DNA from: CAIWAH01 sp964602595
GTDB lineage: Bacteria; Verrucomicrobiota; Verrucomicrobiia; Limisphaerales; UBA9464
NCBI GenBank assembly: GCA_964602595.1
Contig: CAZRRO010000003.1
Span: forward strand, 1-64,000
DNA length: 64,000 nt
Direction: 5' to 3'
This document shows positions 7,855 to 16,720 of this stretch, piece by piece. The translations under genes and the position numbers were made by a program. How positions within the stretch are numbered: position 1 is the first letter of the stretch; each line of letters opens with the position of its first letter. The notes beneath the pieces are model-generated. The model was not told where the DNA came from. It did not search any database and saw nothing but the letters and a program-made list of their open reading frames with translations.

Positions 7855-8439
7855 TCAGTCCGCCTTGGCCACGTAGCCGGCGATGGCGGTGCCAATCACG
7901 ATCTGGATGATCGAGCCAAACACGGTCGGCCCGCCGTCGCCGCCGACCGCTCCCGCCACCCACACGCTGAACAACAGCCCGACGAGAGCGGACGCCGCCG
8001 CGCCGCCAACCAGCAGCCACGAATCGTAGCCGCGCGACACCCGGCTCACGGTGAAGCCCACCAGCCATCCCAGGCCCGCAAGCAACCAGCCCAGAATCCG
8101 CCGCGCGCCCCGGGTCGCATCGCCCAGCTTGGCTTCGATGACGCCGAAGATAACCCCGGCGACCAACGCGACGACCAACCCACAGGCAAGTGCCTTCAGC
8201 ACCACGCTCAGCTCGGATGGCCCGTCGGAGTTGGCTGCCGCAACCGGGGCGACGACTGCCGCGGGCGCTGCGGGTGCGGGAAGCTGCTGCAGGAACTCGT
8301 TCACCGGAACCCAGTCGGGCAAACCCTCATGCCAGACGCTGGCATCCGGACCGAGTGTGCCGAGGCGGACCATCTCGGCGACGGCCTCAGGTGCGAAGGG
8401 GCCGATCTGGTTGCCCTGATGGTGAACGTGGAGTTGCAT
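7855..8439 (-). CDS. GYF_2-domain membrane protein
   Basis: A 194-residue protein. Residues 1-52 match the GYF_2 (DUF4339) pattern: LHVHHQGNQIGPFAPEAVAEMVRLGTL followed by VWHEGLPDWVPV, a cytosolic module that binds peptides. A short Ala/Pro linker (about 53-70) leads to about four hydrophobic segments (LACGLVVALVAGVIFG, ILGWLLAGLGWLVGF, LLVGGAAASALVGLLF, SIIQIVIGTAIAGYV). This GYF_2 plus membrane-domain layout is common in Verrucomicrobiota and Planctomycetota and is of unknown function. It is transcribed on the minus strand and ends against a family B repeat. Confidence 0.75.
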   Translation of the reverse strand: MQLHVHHQGNQIGPFAPEAVAEMVRLGTLGPDASVWHEGLPDWVPVNEFLQQLPAPAAPAAVVAPVAAANSDGPSELSVVLKALACGLVVALVAGVIFGVIEAKLGDATRGARRILGWLLAGLGWLVGFTVSRVSRGYDSWLLVGGAAASALVGLLFSVWVAGAVGGDGGPTVFGSIIQIVIGTAIAGYVAKAD

Positions 8440-8517
8440 GTTCAGAGGGAATCCGAGCGGTGGAAATCAAGTCAAGGGGGCGACGGGTTTACGAGCGACG
8501 GAAGCGTCGAACTCGCC

Positions 8518-9060
8518 TCAATCGGCCGCCCACACCTCTCGGAACTCAAGGCCAGAAAACTCCACATGGTATCCGAACGAACCCATGTCCGACCGTTCCA
8601 CAACCAACGCCCAATCGACCTCGCTATCCGGCTTCGCCGGCAACCAAAGTTCCACCGACCGCACAACCTGCCGAAACTTCGGGTCCTTCAATTCATCGTC
8701 GTAACCGATCAGCTCGGCCTCCGCCTTCCGGACCAGTTCCGGTAGAGTCGGCAGGATGCGCCGGAGCAGCCGGGCCTGCTCTTCCCTGACTGGAGGCAGT
8801 ATCCGCGGTTCGTCCGGCGTTTCCCGCGTGTCCAGTTTGACGGTAATCTCATGCCCGAGAAGGCGGGGACTTCCGGCGGGAAGTTTCGCCGCCCATCCAT
8901 ATCCGTCCGCGGTGAGCTTGAATCCGGGCAGGCGTCGACTGGACACGGCGGCTGGGCGCTTGAACCAAACTGTCAGCGCCAACCCGGAGCCCAAGGCAAG
9001 CAGGGCGATCAGGAACGGCCGACGATCTCTCCGAACCCCACCTGAAGCTTCGTTTGGCAT
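8518..9060 (-). CDS. membrane-anchored protein, unknown function
   Basis: A 180-residue protein with a short basic N terminus and a single hydrophobic anchor (PFLIALLALGSGLALTVWF, about residues 15-33). The remainder is soluble and charged, with LPGFKLTADGYGWAA and a helical block around EEQARLLRRILPTLPELVRKAEAELIG. No family is recognised. It begins 14 bases after the end of the S9 peptidase gene on the same strand, so the two are probably co-transcribed. Confidence 0.6.
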   Translation of the reverse strand: MPNEASGGVRRDRRPFLIALLALGSGLALTVWFKRPAAVSSRRLPGFKLTADGYGWAAKLPAGSPRLLGHEITVKLDTRETPDEPRILPPVREEQARLLRRILPTLPELVRKAEAELIGYDDELKDPKFRQVVRSVELWLPAKPDSEVDWALVVERSDMGSFGYHVEFSGLEFREVWAAD

Positions 9061-9074
9061 GGGCGAGACTTGGT

Positions 9075-11000
9075 TCAGTTCACCTTCTCCGCCAGCAGGT
9101 GCTGCTGCCAGAACTGGATCGTGCTCAGGAATTGGAAGTCCGCGTTCTTTTTCTTCTGGAAGCCGTGGCCTTCGTCCTTGGCCATCAGATACCAGCAGGC
9201 GCCGCCGTTGGCCCGGACGGCCTTCACCATCTGCTCGGCTTCGGTCACGGGCACGCGCGGGTCGTTCTTTCCCTGCACCACGAACAGCGGCACGCCGATG
9301 CGCTTAACGTTGGTCGTCGGTGAGATCTTCTCCAGGTGGGCGCGCATGGCGGGGTCGCGTTCGTCGCCGTATTCCACGCGGCGCAGGTCGCGGCGGTAGT
9401 CCTGCGTGTTCTCCAGGAAGGTCACGAAGTTGGAGATGCCCACGACGTCCACGCCGCACTTCAGCCGGTCGCTGTAATGCGTCAGCGCGGCGAGCGTCAT
9501 GTAGCCGCCGTAGCTGCCGCCGGTGACCGCGATGCGGCTGCCGTCGAGATCGGGCTGAGCCTTCACCCAGTCGATGATGGCGCCGATGTCCTTCACCGAG
9601 TCCTCGCGCTGGAAGCCGTTGTCGCGCGTCAGGAAGGTTTTCCCGTAGCCGGCGGAGCCGCGGACGTTGGGCACGACCAGCGCGACGCCGAGTTCGTCGA
9701 GGTAGTAGTTGTTGCGGGCCTGGAAGACGGGGCGGGATTGCGACTCGGGCCCGCCGTGGATCTGGATGATTGCGGGCCGTTTGCCGGGGAACTTCGCGGG
9801 ATCGGGGCGATAAACGAAGGCGCTGACGGTGAGCTCGTCGAAGGACTTCGTGCGGATGAGCGAGGGTTGCCGGAACTTCGTCGCGTCGAGTCCGCCGGTT
9901 TCGCTCTCGGTCCAGCGGGTGAGCGTGCCGCTGGTCACGTCGAGCGAGTAGGCGTCGGCGGGGGAATTGGCGTGCGCGAGCGAGAAACCCAAGTCCCGGC
10001 CATTAGAGTGCCATTCGAGGCCGGTCAGCACGCCGAGCGGAAGTTTAGGCGCGGGCTGCTCGGCGCCCTTCGCGACGTCGAGCAGGTGGAGCACGCTGGA
10101 GCCGTCCTCGTTGGCGGAATAGGCGAGCGTCTTGCCGTCCGGCGACAACTCGAAGGCCTCCACGTCCCAGTTCAGCGCGGGCGTCAGCACGGTCAGCTTG
10201 CCGGTGGCGACGCCGAGCCGGGCGAGGCGGCGGAACTCGGAATCCTTGTCCGTGGTGGTGAAGACCGAGAATCCGTCCGCGCTGAACTGCGCGCCGGCGT
10301 AAGCGACGCCTTTCTCGGCAGCCGGCGTGAGCGGCGTGACCTGGCCCGACTTCACATCGAGCACGTGCAGGTGGCTTTCGTTGATGGAAACGTATTCGGC
10401 GACCAGCAGTTTGGTTTCGTCGGCCGACCAGCCGGCCACGGACCAGCCGCCACCCTTCCGTTCCGCCAAAAGCCGGTCGGACTTCGGGTCGGCCGGGTTC
10501 AGCACGTAGAGGTCGGTGTCCTTGCCCGTGCGGCGCGTGCTCGTGTAGGCGAGCTGCTTGCCGGACTTGGCCCAGCGCGCGCCCATGTTCCGCGACTTGC
10601 CGTCGGTGAGCAGCGTCACGCGGCCATCCGCATCCAGCCGGTATAGCTGGAAGAATTCGCCGCCGCCAGAGTCCTGCGCGAAGACGATGTAGTTGCCATC
10701 CTTGGGCTGGTAGCTGCCGCCGTTGACCGGCTCGTTCAGGAAGCTGAGCTGCCGGCGCGCGCCGCCCGGCGTCTTCACGAGGTGCAACTGCGCGGTGTCG
10801 GCAAAGCGCGTCGTGATCAGCATCTCGCGCCGCTGCGGATGCCACGACTGGAAGCCCGCCGTGCGGAACTCCAGGTAACGGCTGACCTCGCGTTGCAACG
10901 CCGGCGGGGCCGTCGGGACCCCTTCAACCACCAGGTTGTCGGGGACCTGCGCGAACGCGGTGGCGACGGCGAAAGGAAGGACGGCGAGGAACGCTTTCAC
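9075..11000 (-). CDS. S9-family prolyl oligopeptidase, secreted
   Basis: About 641 residues from GTG 11000, which gives a clean signal peptide (M-K-AFLAVLPFAVATAFAQ); an upstream TTG at 11036 would add 12 residues. An N-terminal beta-propeller with PD40/WD40-like strands (about 60-370) precedes an alpha/beta-hydrolase domain. Catalytic residues are visible: Ser496 in GGSYGGYM, Asp580 in KNDPRVP and His612 in EGHGF. The family (POP, DPP4, acylaminoacyl peptidase) cleaves short peptides, and export suggests peptide nutrient use in the periplasm. It leads a two-gene unit with the anchored protein at 8518-9060 and diverges from the PSCyt2 gene. Confidence 0.85.
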   Translation of the reverse strand: MKAFLAVLPFAVATAFAQVPDNLVVEGVPTAPPALQREVSRYLEFRTAGFQSWHPQRREMLITTRFADTAQLHLVKTPGGARRQLSFLNEPVNGGSYQPKDGNYIVFAQDSGGGEFFQLYRLDADGRVTLLTDGKSRNMGARWAKSGKQLAYTSTRRTGKDTDLYVLNPADPKSDRLLAERKGGGWSVAGWSADETKLLVAEYVSINESHLHVLDVKSGQVTPLTPAAEKGVAYAGAQFSADGFSVFTTTDKDSEFRRLARLGVATGKLTVLTPALNWDVEAFELSPDGKTLAYSANEDGSSVLHLLDVAKGAEQPAPKLPLGVLTGLEWHSNGRDLGFSLAHANSPADAYSLDVTSGTLTRWTESETGGLDATKFRQPSLIRTKSFDELTVSAFVYRPDPAKFPGKRPAIIQIHGGPESQSRPVFQARNNYYLDELGVALVVPNVRGSAGYGKTFLTRDNGFQREDSVKDIGAIIDWVKAQPDLDGSRIAVTGGSYGGYMTLAALTHYSDRLKCGVDVVGISNFVTFLENTQDYRRDLRRVEYGDERDPAMRAHLEKISPTTNVKRIGVPLFVVQGKNDPRVPVTEAEQMVKAVRANGGACWYLMAKDEGHGFQKKKNADFQFLSTIQFWQQHLLAEKVN

Positions 11001-11163
11001 GCCGCGGACGGTGGCGCCCAGGATCGCCCGAGGCAACTGCGACGCGGTGCTGCGACCGGTGCGCCACGGGGCCGCCGGGAATCATCAGTCCAGCGGGCAA
11101 GAACAGCGCCTTCTCCCCCAACAAGGGACTCGACCCGGGAGTTTCGGCCGGCCGACACTGCCC

Positions 11164-13329
11164 ATGAATTTCCCGGTGAACGTCCCCGCTGCTCCAGCCA
11201 GTCGCTGGCCCCGCCTGTTGGCGGCGGCCTCGGTTGCGCTGTGGTTGTTAGCGCCCGCCCTGGTCGCCGAAACGGGGCCCACGCTGCGTCCGCGACAGTT
11301 CACCATCACCGAGGCGGACCGCGCCTATTGGGCGTTTCAGCCGGTGAAGGCACCGGTGGTTCCCCCCCTGAAGGAGCGCGGCAAACTTGTTTCGCAGCCC
11401 GTGGATGCCTTCGTTTCGGCGCGCCTGCGCGAACGGGGTCTCGAAATGAGCCGGGCCGCCACACCACGCGAGCTGGTGCGCCGGATTCACTTCGATCTGA
11501 CCGGGCTGCCGCCGAGCCCGGACAACGTGGCCGCGTTCGAGCGCGATCCGAGCGAGGCGGCCTGGAGCGCCTTGGTGGACCGGTTGCTGACGTCACCTCA
11601 CTACGGAGAACGCTGGGGCCGCCACTGGCTGGACTTGGTTCGCTACGCCGAGAGCAACGGTTACGAACGCGACGGCCCGAAGCCACACGCGTGGCGCTAC
11701 CGCGACTACGTGATCGACGCCTTCAACGCCGACAAACCCTACGACCGCTTCATCCGCGAGCAGCTCGCCGGCGACGAGTTGGTCGAGGACGAACTGGCGC
11801 GGGCGCCGCAGATGACACCCGCAATGCGGGAAGCGCTCATCGCCACGGGCTTCTACCGCTTTCACGTCTGGGACGATGAACCCGACAGCACCGTGGCCGC
11901 GGAGTTCGACGATCTCGACGACATCATGGTCACCACCGGCACGGCGTTTCTCGGTCTGACGATCGGCTGCGCCCGGTGCCATGACCACAAGTTCGATCCG
12001 CTCAGCCAGGCCGACTACTACTCGCTGCTGGGTTTTGTCCGGAGCATCGACGGCTACGGTCAGCATCACACCGGCGGCGGCGGCCGCGGCACCGGCAAGA
12101 TCACGCGCCCACTTGCCACGGCCGCCGAATGGCGTGGCTGGGAAACTGCCAGGCAGGCGCGGATCAGGGAGGCTGAAACGCGCTTGGCTGCGACCACCGA
12201 TGCCGAGTCGAAGAAGCGTCTCGAAGCCGAACTGAAGCAGGTGCGCGAAGCGGCGGCGCCGTTCGACTACGCGCTCGCCATCGCGGAGAACGGCCCGCGG
12301 CCGAAGCCCACGCATGTGCTTTACCGCGGCGATGCCCATTCGCCCCGGGCCGAAGTGAGCCCGCGATTCCCAGCCGTGCTCGGTTTGGCCGAACCCATTT
12401 TCCCCGAGCGCAAGGGCAACCCAACCACCACCGGACGGCGGCGGGTCCTCGCCGATTGGATCGCGAGCCCCGACAATCCGCTGACCGCACGCGTGTTCGT
12501 GAACCGCGTCTGGCAGCATCACTTCGGTGTCGGTCTGGTGCCCACGCCGGACGACTTCGGGCGGACCGGACTGCGCCCCTCGAACCCCGAGTTGCTCGAC
12601 TTTCTCGCGGCCGAGTTCGTCCGCGGCGGGTGGTCGGTGAAGCGACTGCACAAACTGATCCTCACCAGCCACGCCTACCGGATGTCGTCCCGAGCCGAGA
12701 ACCGCGCCGCCCTGGCCGCCGACCAGGACAACACCCTCCTCTGGCGGCAGAATCTTCGGCGGGTCGAAGCCGAAGTCGTCCGCGACACGATGCTCGCTGT
12801 GAGCGGGACGCTGAATCCGAAGCACGGCGGCCCGAGCGTGTTCCCGAGCCTGCCCAAGGAAGTCCACACCACGCAGGACTCCGCCGGCAAAGGCTGGGAG
12901 GACAGCCCGGCCGAGGAGCAGAACCGTCGCAGCGTGTATCTGGCCGTGAAGCGGGCGCTCAAGGTGCCGCTGCTCGAATGCCTCGACTTCGCCAACAGCA
13001 CCTCCGGCACCGGCACCCGCCCCACGACGACGGTCGCCCCGCAGGCGCTCATGCTGCTGAACGATTCCTTCGTGCAGGCGCAGGCAGCGGCCTTCGCTGA
13101 GAGGGTCCGGCGGGAGGCTGGAGCGAAGCTGGAGCACCAGATCGCGCACGCGTTCCAACTCGCCGTCCAACGCGAGCCAACCAAGGCCGAGGTCCGGGCG
13201 GCGAAGGCGCTGCTCGCGGACCAGACCGCGCGAGCGCAGGGCGAAGCCGCGAAGGAACCTGAAACGGTGGCCCTGCGGAGCCTCTGCCGCGCGCTGCTCA
13301 ACCTGAACGAGGCGGTTTATGTGGATTGA
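11164..13329 (+). CDS. DUF1549/DUF1553 (PSCyt2/PSD1) secreted protein
   Basis: About 721 residues, starting at ATG 11164 where a signal peptide begins (MNFPVNVPAAPASRW, then a hydrophobic stretch ending LAPALVAE); the open frame extends upstream but is not protein-like. The DUF1549 domain covers the first half (AYWAFQPVKAP, VDAFVSARL, PRELVRRIHFDLTGLPP, YGERWGRHWLDLVRYAES). A single Cys-Ala-Arg-Cys-His site near residue 269 may bind haem. The DUF1553 domain follows (RRVLADWIASPDNPLTARVFVNRVWQHHFG). Family members pair with DUF1501 proteins, as here, and are expanded in polysaccharide-degrading Planctomycetota and Verrucomicrobiota. Their reaction is not established. Confidence 0.9.
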   Translation: MNFPVNVPAAPASRWPRLLAAASVALWLLAPALVAETGPTLRPRQFTITEADRAYWAFQPVKAPVVPPLKERGKLVSQPVDAFVSARLRERGLEMSRAATPRELVRRIHFDLTGLPPSPDNVAAFERDPSEAAWSALVDRLLTSPHYGERWGRHWLDLVRYAESNGYERDGPKPHAWRYRDYVIDAFNADKPYDRFIREQLAGDELVEDELARAPQMTPAMREALIATGFYRFHVWDDEPDSTVAAEFDDLDDIMVTTGTAFLGLTIGCARCHDHKFDPLSQADYYSLLGFVRSIDGYGQHHTGGGGRGTGKITRPLATAAEWRGWETARQARIREAETRLAATTDAESKKRLEAELKQVREAAAPFDYALAIAENGPRPKPTHVLYRGDAHSPRAEVSPRFPAVLGLAEPIFPERKGNPTTTGRRRVLADWIASPDNPLTARVFVNRVWQHHFGVGLVPTPDDFGRTGLRPSNPELLDFLAAEFVRGGWSVKRLHKLILTSHAYRMSSRAENRAALAADQDNTLLWRQNLRRVEAEVVRDTMLAVSGTLNPKHGGPSVFPSLPKEVHTTQDSAGKGWEDSPAEEQNRRSVYLAVKRALKVPLLECLDFANSTSGTGTRPTTTVAPQALMLLNDSFVQAQAAAFAERVRREAGAKLEHQIAHAFQLAVQREPTKAEVRAAKALLADQTARAQGEAAKEPETVALRSLCRALLNLNEAVYVD

Positions 13330-13354
13330 TGGGGTCGGCCGGGCAGCAACGATT

Positions 13355-13470
13355 TGTAGCGCAGACTGGCAGTCTGCTGTTTCGCCGACTGGTAGTCGGC
13401 TGGGCGTTAAAGCGAGCCACGGTCCGCGGATTGCCAATCCGCGACACAGCAGGTTGCCAACCTGCGCTAC
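13355..13470. repeat. inverted hairpin repeat, family E, four covarying hairpins
   Basis: Two 45-base arms in inverted orientation occupy the spacer between the PSCyt2 and DUF1501 genes. Each arm has two hairpins of 17 bases (7-bp stem, 3-base loop): GCAGACTGGCAGTCTGC (13361-13377), GCCGACTGGTAGTCGGC (13384-13400), GCGGATTGCCAATCCGC (13426-13442) and GCAGGTTGCCAACCTGC (13449-13465). Read in the same direction the arms share GTAGCGCAG, CTGCTGT and TCGC while stem bases differ in compensated pairs. This shows selection or copying at the level of structure. Confidence 0.85.
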
Positions 13471-13482
13471 GCTGTTCCGCGC

Positions 13483-14970
13483 ATGAACCCATCCGACCAC
13501 CAACTGCCGCGGCGCCAGTTCCTGTGGGAAGCGGGAGCCGGCTTTGCCGGGCTGACCCTCGCCTCAATACTAGAGGGCGACGGTTTCTTCGCGAAGGCCC
13601 GGGCTGCGGAACCGTCAGCGCCCAGTCCGCTGCTGCCGAAGGCGCCGCATTTCCCAACCAAGGCGAAGTCGGTGATCTTCCTGTTCATGTTCGGTGGGCC
13701 GTCGCAGGTGGACCTGTTCGACTACAAGCCGGAACTCCAGAAACGCGACGGACAGACCATCGACAACGAGTTCCGCCGGAACACCAAGACGAAGGCCGTG
13801 CTCCAGGCGAGCCGGCGCACCTTCAGGCAGCACGGCCAGTCGGGGCTCTGGTGTTCGGATGCCTTCCCAAACATCGCGCGGCACATGGACAAGCTGGCCG
13901 TGGTGAAGTCGCTCTACAGCGACTCGTTCGCGCACGGCAGCGCAGTGCTCCAGATGAACAGCGGCCGGATTCTTCAGGGACATCCGTCCGTCGGTGCGTG
14001 GCTGAGCTACGGCCTCGGCACGCTGAACCAGAATCTGCCGGCCTACGTGGTGATGCTCGATCCGCGCGGCGGACCGACCACGGGCGCGCCCAACTGGTCG
14101 GGCGGCTTCATGCCGGCGGTGCATCAGGGCACGGTGCTGCGGACCGCCGGTGAACCGATCCTGAATCTCCAACCGCCCGCCGGCACGAGCCGGGAATTCC
14201 AGCGGCGCGAAATCGACTTCATCAACGCGGTCAACGCCGAGCACCAGCGTTCGCGGCCGGGTTTTTCGGAACTCGCCGCGCGCATCTCCAGCTACGAACT
14301 CGCCTTCCGCCTCCAGGCCACCGCGCCCGAGGCGCTTGATCTGTCGCAGGAAGATCCACGCACGCTCGCCGCCTACGGCATCAATGAGCCCAAGCCCGAC
14401 TGGCACTCGCTCGCGCAGGGCCCGGCTCCGTTCGGCCGGCAATGCCTGACCGCGCGGCGGCTAGTGGAGCGCGGCGTGCGGTTCGTGCAGATTTACTCTG
14501 GCGGCGGCGGCGCGGGCGGCCAGAACACCTGGGACGGCCACCACGGCATCGAGGAAAACCTGAAACTGCACTGTCCCGAAGTGGACCAGCCGATCGCCGC
14601 GTTGTTGGCCGACTTGGAACAACGTGGCCTGCTCGACGAAACGCTGGTCGTGTGGGGCGGCGAATTCGGCCGCATGCCGGTTTCGGAGACTTTCAACACC
14701 GGCGGCAAACCCGGCGGGCGCGACCACAACCCGAAGGGCTTCACCTATTGGATGGCCGGCGCGGGCGTGAAGGCCGGCACCAGCTACGGCGAGACCGACG
14801 AACTCGGCGAAGGCGCGGCCGTGAATCCGCATCACCTGCGCGACCTGCACGCCACCATCCTTCACCTCATGGGCCTCGACCACGAGCGGCTCACGTATTT
14901 CTACGGCGGCCTGAATCACAAACTGACCGGCGTCGTCGAGGCCCAGCCCATTCGCGGCATCATTGCCTGA
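13483..14970 (+). CDS. DUF1501 protein, Tat-exported
   Basis: A 495-residue DUF1501 protein. The N terminus carries a Tat signal (PRRQFLWEAGAGFAGLTLAS). Family landmarks are KSVIFLFMFGGPSQVDLFDYKP near 65-85, NGRILQGHPSVGAWLSYGLGT-type text around residues 160-185, GLWCSDAFPNIARHMD, and the C-terminal VWGGEFGRMPVSE...GRDHNP motif near 395-415. DUF1501 belongs to the alkaline-phosphatase/sulfatase superfamily, but the substrate is unknown. It follows the PSCyt2 gene after a 153-base spacer filled by a family E repeat, and is followed after 16 bases by the GH39 gene. Confidence 0.9.
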   Translation: MNPSDHQLPRRQFLWEAGAGFAGLTLASILEGDGFFAKARAAEPSAPSPLLPKAPHFPTKAKSVIFLFMFGGPSQVDLFDYKPELQKRDGQTIDNEFRRNTKTKAVLQASRRTFRQHGQSGLWCSDAFPNIARHMDKLAVVKSLYSDSFAHGSAVLQMNSGRILQGHPSVGAWLSYGLGTLNQNLPAYVVMLDPRGGPTTGAPNWSGGFMPAVHQGTVLRTAGEPILNLQPPAGTSREFQRREIDFINAVNAEHQRSRPGFSELAARISSYELAFRLQATAPEALDLSQEDPRTLAAYGINEPKPDWHSLAQGPAPFGRQCLTARRLVERGVRFVQIYSGGGGAGGQNTWDGHHGIEENLKLHCPEVDQPIAALLADLEQRGLLDETLVVWGGEFGRMPVSETFNTGGKPGGRDHNPKGFTYWMAGAGVKAGTSYGETDELGEGAAVNPHHLRDLHATILHLMGLDHERLTYFYGGLNHKLTGVVEAQPIRGIIA

Positions 14971-14986
14971 AGCAAACCGTATCCCC

Positions 14987-16720
14987 ATGAAGCCGCGATT
15001 CACGGTCCGAAGTTTCCCACTCGCCAGTTTGGTGCTCGGCTGCCTGCTGGTGGGCTTGAAGGCCATCGCTCAGGCGGACCCGAACGCCTTTCCCGTCCGC
15101 ATCACCGTCGACGCCGCCGCCACGCAGGGTGAATTGAAACCCATCTGGCGCTTCTTCGGCGCCGACGAGCCGAATTACGCCACGATGCGGAACGGCCGGA
15201 AGCTGCTCGGCGAACTCGGCGAACTGAAGCCGAAGGAGGTCTTCTTCCGCGCGCACAACCTGCTCACTACCGGAGACGGCACGCCGGCATTGAAGTGGGG
15301 TTCCACCGATGCCTACCGCGAGGACGCCGCGGGCAAGCCGGTTTACAATTGGACCATTCTCGACGGCATCTTCGAGGCCTATCTCGAAAGCGGAGTGCGA
15401 CCCTACGTGGAGATCGGGTTCATGCCCGAGGCGCTTTCGGCGAAGCCGCAGCCGTATCGCCACCACTGGACCCCGACGGCCAAATACGACGAGATCTACA
15501 CGGGCTGGGCGTATCCGCCGAAGGACTACGCGAAATGGGCGGAACTTGTCTTCCAGTGGGTGAAGCACAGTGTCGCGAAGTATGGGGCGGCCGAAGTAGA
15601 GCGCTGGTATTGGCAGGTCTGGAATGAGCCCAATATCGGCTACTGGCGGGGCACACCTGAGGAATTCCACAAGCTCCACGACTACGCGATCGATGCCGTC
15701 CGTCGCGCGCTGCCCACGGCGCAGGTCGGCGGTCCCGACGTGGCCGGGAGCGGCGGCAGGTTCAGCCGGAGCTTCTTCGAGCATTGCCTGCGCGGCACCA
15801 ATTACGCGACCGGCAAGGTGGGCACGCCGGTGGATTTCGTTTCGTTCCACGCCAAGGGTGCGCCGGTGTTCACCAACGGACACGTTCGCATGGGCATCGC
15901 GAACCAACTGCGGACCATCGAGGACGGCTTCAAGATCATCGCCTCGTTTCCCGAACTGAAGGCCAAGCCCATCGTCATCGGCGAATCCGACCCCGAAGGC
16001 TGCGCCGCGTGCCAGGGGCCGCAGCTCGCCTACCGCAACGGCACGGTGTTCTCCAGCTACACGGCTGCGGTCTTTGCCCGGAAACACGACCTCGCGACGC
16101 GCACCGGCGTGAACCTCGAGGGCGCGCTGACGTGGGCCTTTGAATTCGAGGATCAACCCTACTTCGCCGGCTTCCGTTCGCTCGCCAGCAACGGCATCGA
16201 CAAGCCCGTGCTGAATGTCTTCCGGATGTTCAGCCACATGGGCGGAAAGCGTATCGAGGCCACGAGCGACGCGGCCGTTTCGCTGGATGAGATGATGAAA
16301 TCCGGCGTGCGTGGCCGGCCCGATGTCGCCGCGCTGGCCAGCCTTGATGACCGCCAGCTCGCGTTGTTGGTCTGGCACTACCATGACGACGATGTCCCGG
16401 GGCCGGCCGCTGACGTGGCTGTCTCCCTCCGCAACCTCCGGTTCCCTGACGGAACGCTCAAGCTGACTCACTACCGCATTGATGCCGACCACAGCAACGC
16501 GTTCGCCGTGTGGAACCGGATGGGTTCGCCCCAGAATCCAAGCGCTGGCCAGATCAGCGAACTGGAACGTGCCGGACAGCTGACGACGGTGGGTGACCCT
16601 TCCGACCTCGCCTTGAAGTCCGGCGAACTTTCGCTGTCCTTCCGCCTGCCTCGCCAAGGAGTTTCCCTGCTGATCGTCTCCGCAGAACTCGGCCTGAACC
16701 CACCCAAACGGACGCGATGA
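14987..16720 (+). CDS. GH39-type glycoside hydrolase (beta-xylosidase-like)
   Basis: A 577-residue secreted enzyme. ATG 14987 gives a signal peptide (FPLASLVLGCLLVGLKAIAQA). The TIM-barrel domain has the clan GH-A acid/base motif WNEPN (Glu214) and a probable nucleophile in GESDPEG (Glu333); the spacing of about 119 residues suits GH39. Other barrel landmarks are PYVEIGFMPEAL, DFVSFHAKG and LEGALTWAFEFED. A C-terminal beta domain follows. GH39 members act on beta-xylosides, alpha-iduronides or related glycosides; the substrate here is not readable from sequence. Its stop overlaps the start of the DUF1592 gene by four bases, so the two are translationally coupled. Confidence 0.82.
   Translation: MKPRFTVRSFPLASLVLGCLLVGLKAIAQADPNAFPVRITVDAAATQGELKPIWRFFGADEPNYATMRNGRKLLGELGELKPKEVFFRAHNLLTTGDGTPALKWGSTDAYREDAAGKPVYNWTILDGIFEAYLESGVRPYVEIGFMPEALSAKPQPYRHHWTPTAKYDEIYTGWAYPPKDYAKWAELVFQWVKHSVAKYGAAEVERWYWQVWNEPNIGYWRGTPEEFHKLHDYAIDAVRRALPTAQVGGPDVAGSGGRFSRSFFEHCLRGTNYATGKVGTPVDFVSFHAKGAPVFTNGHVRMGIANQLRTIEDGFKIIASFPELKAKPIVIGESDPEGCAACQGPQLAYRNGTVFSSYTAAVFARKHDLATRTGVNLEGALTWAFEFEDQPYFAGFRSLASNGIDKPVLNVFRMFSHMGGKRIEATSDAAVSLDEMMKSGVRGRPDVAALASLDDRQLALLVWHYHDDDVPGPAADVAVSLRNLRFPDGTLKLTHYRIDADHSNAFAVWNRMGSPQNPSAGQISELERAGQLTTVGDPSDLALKSGELSLSFRLPRQGVSLLIVSAELGLNPPKRTR

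Noticed and set aside
10936..11163. 76-residue N-terminal extension of the PSCyt2 protein
   Set aside because: Overlaps the S9 peptidase signal region in antisense and delays the signal peptide, which starts at ATG 11164.
13355..13470. Possible CRISPR array or riboswitch
   Set aside because: Units are inverted, not direct repeats, with no spacers of even length and no cas genes; no ligand-binding consensus known to me is present.
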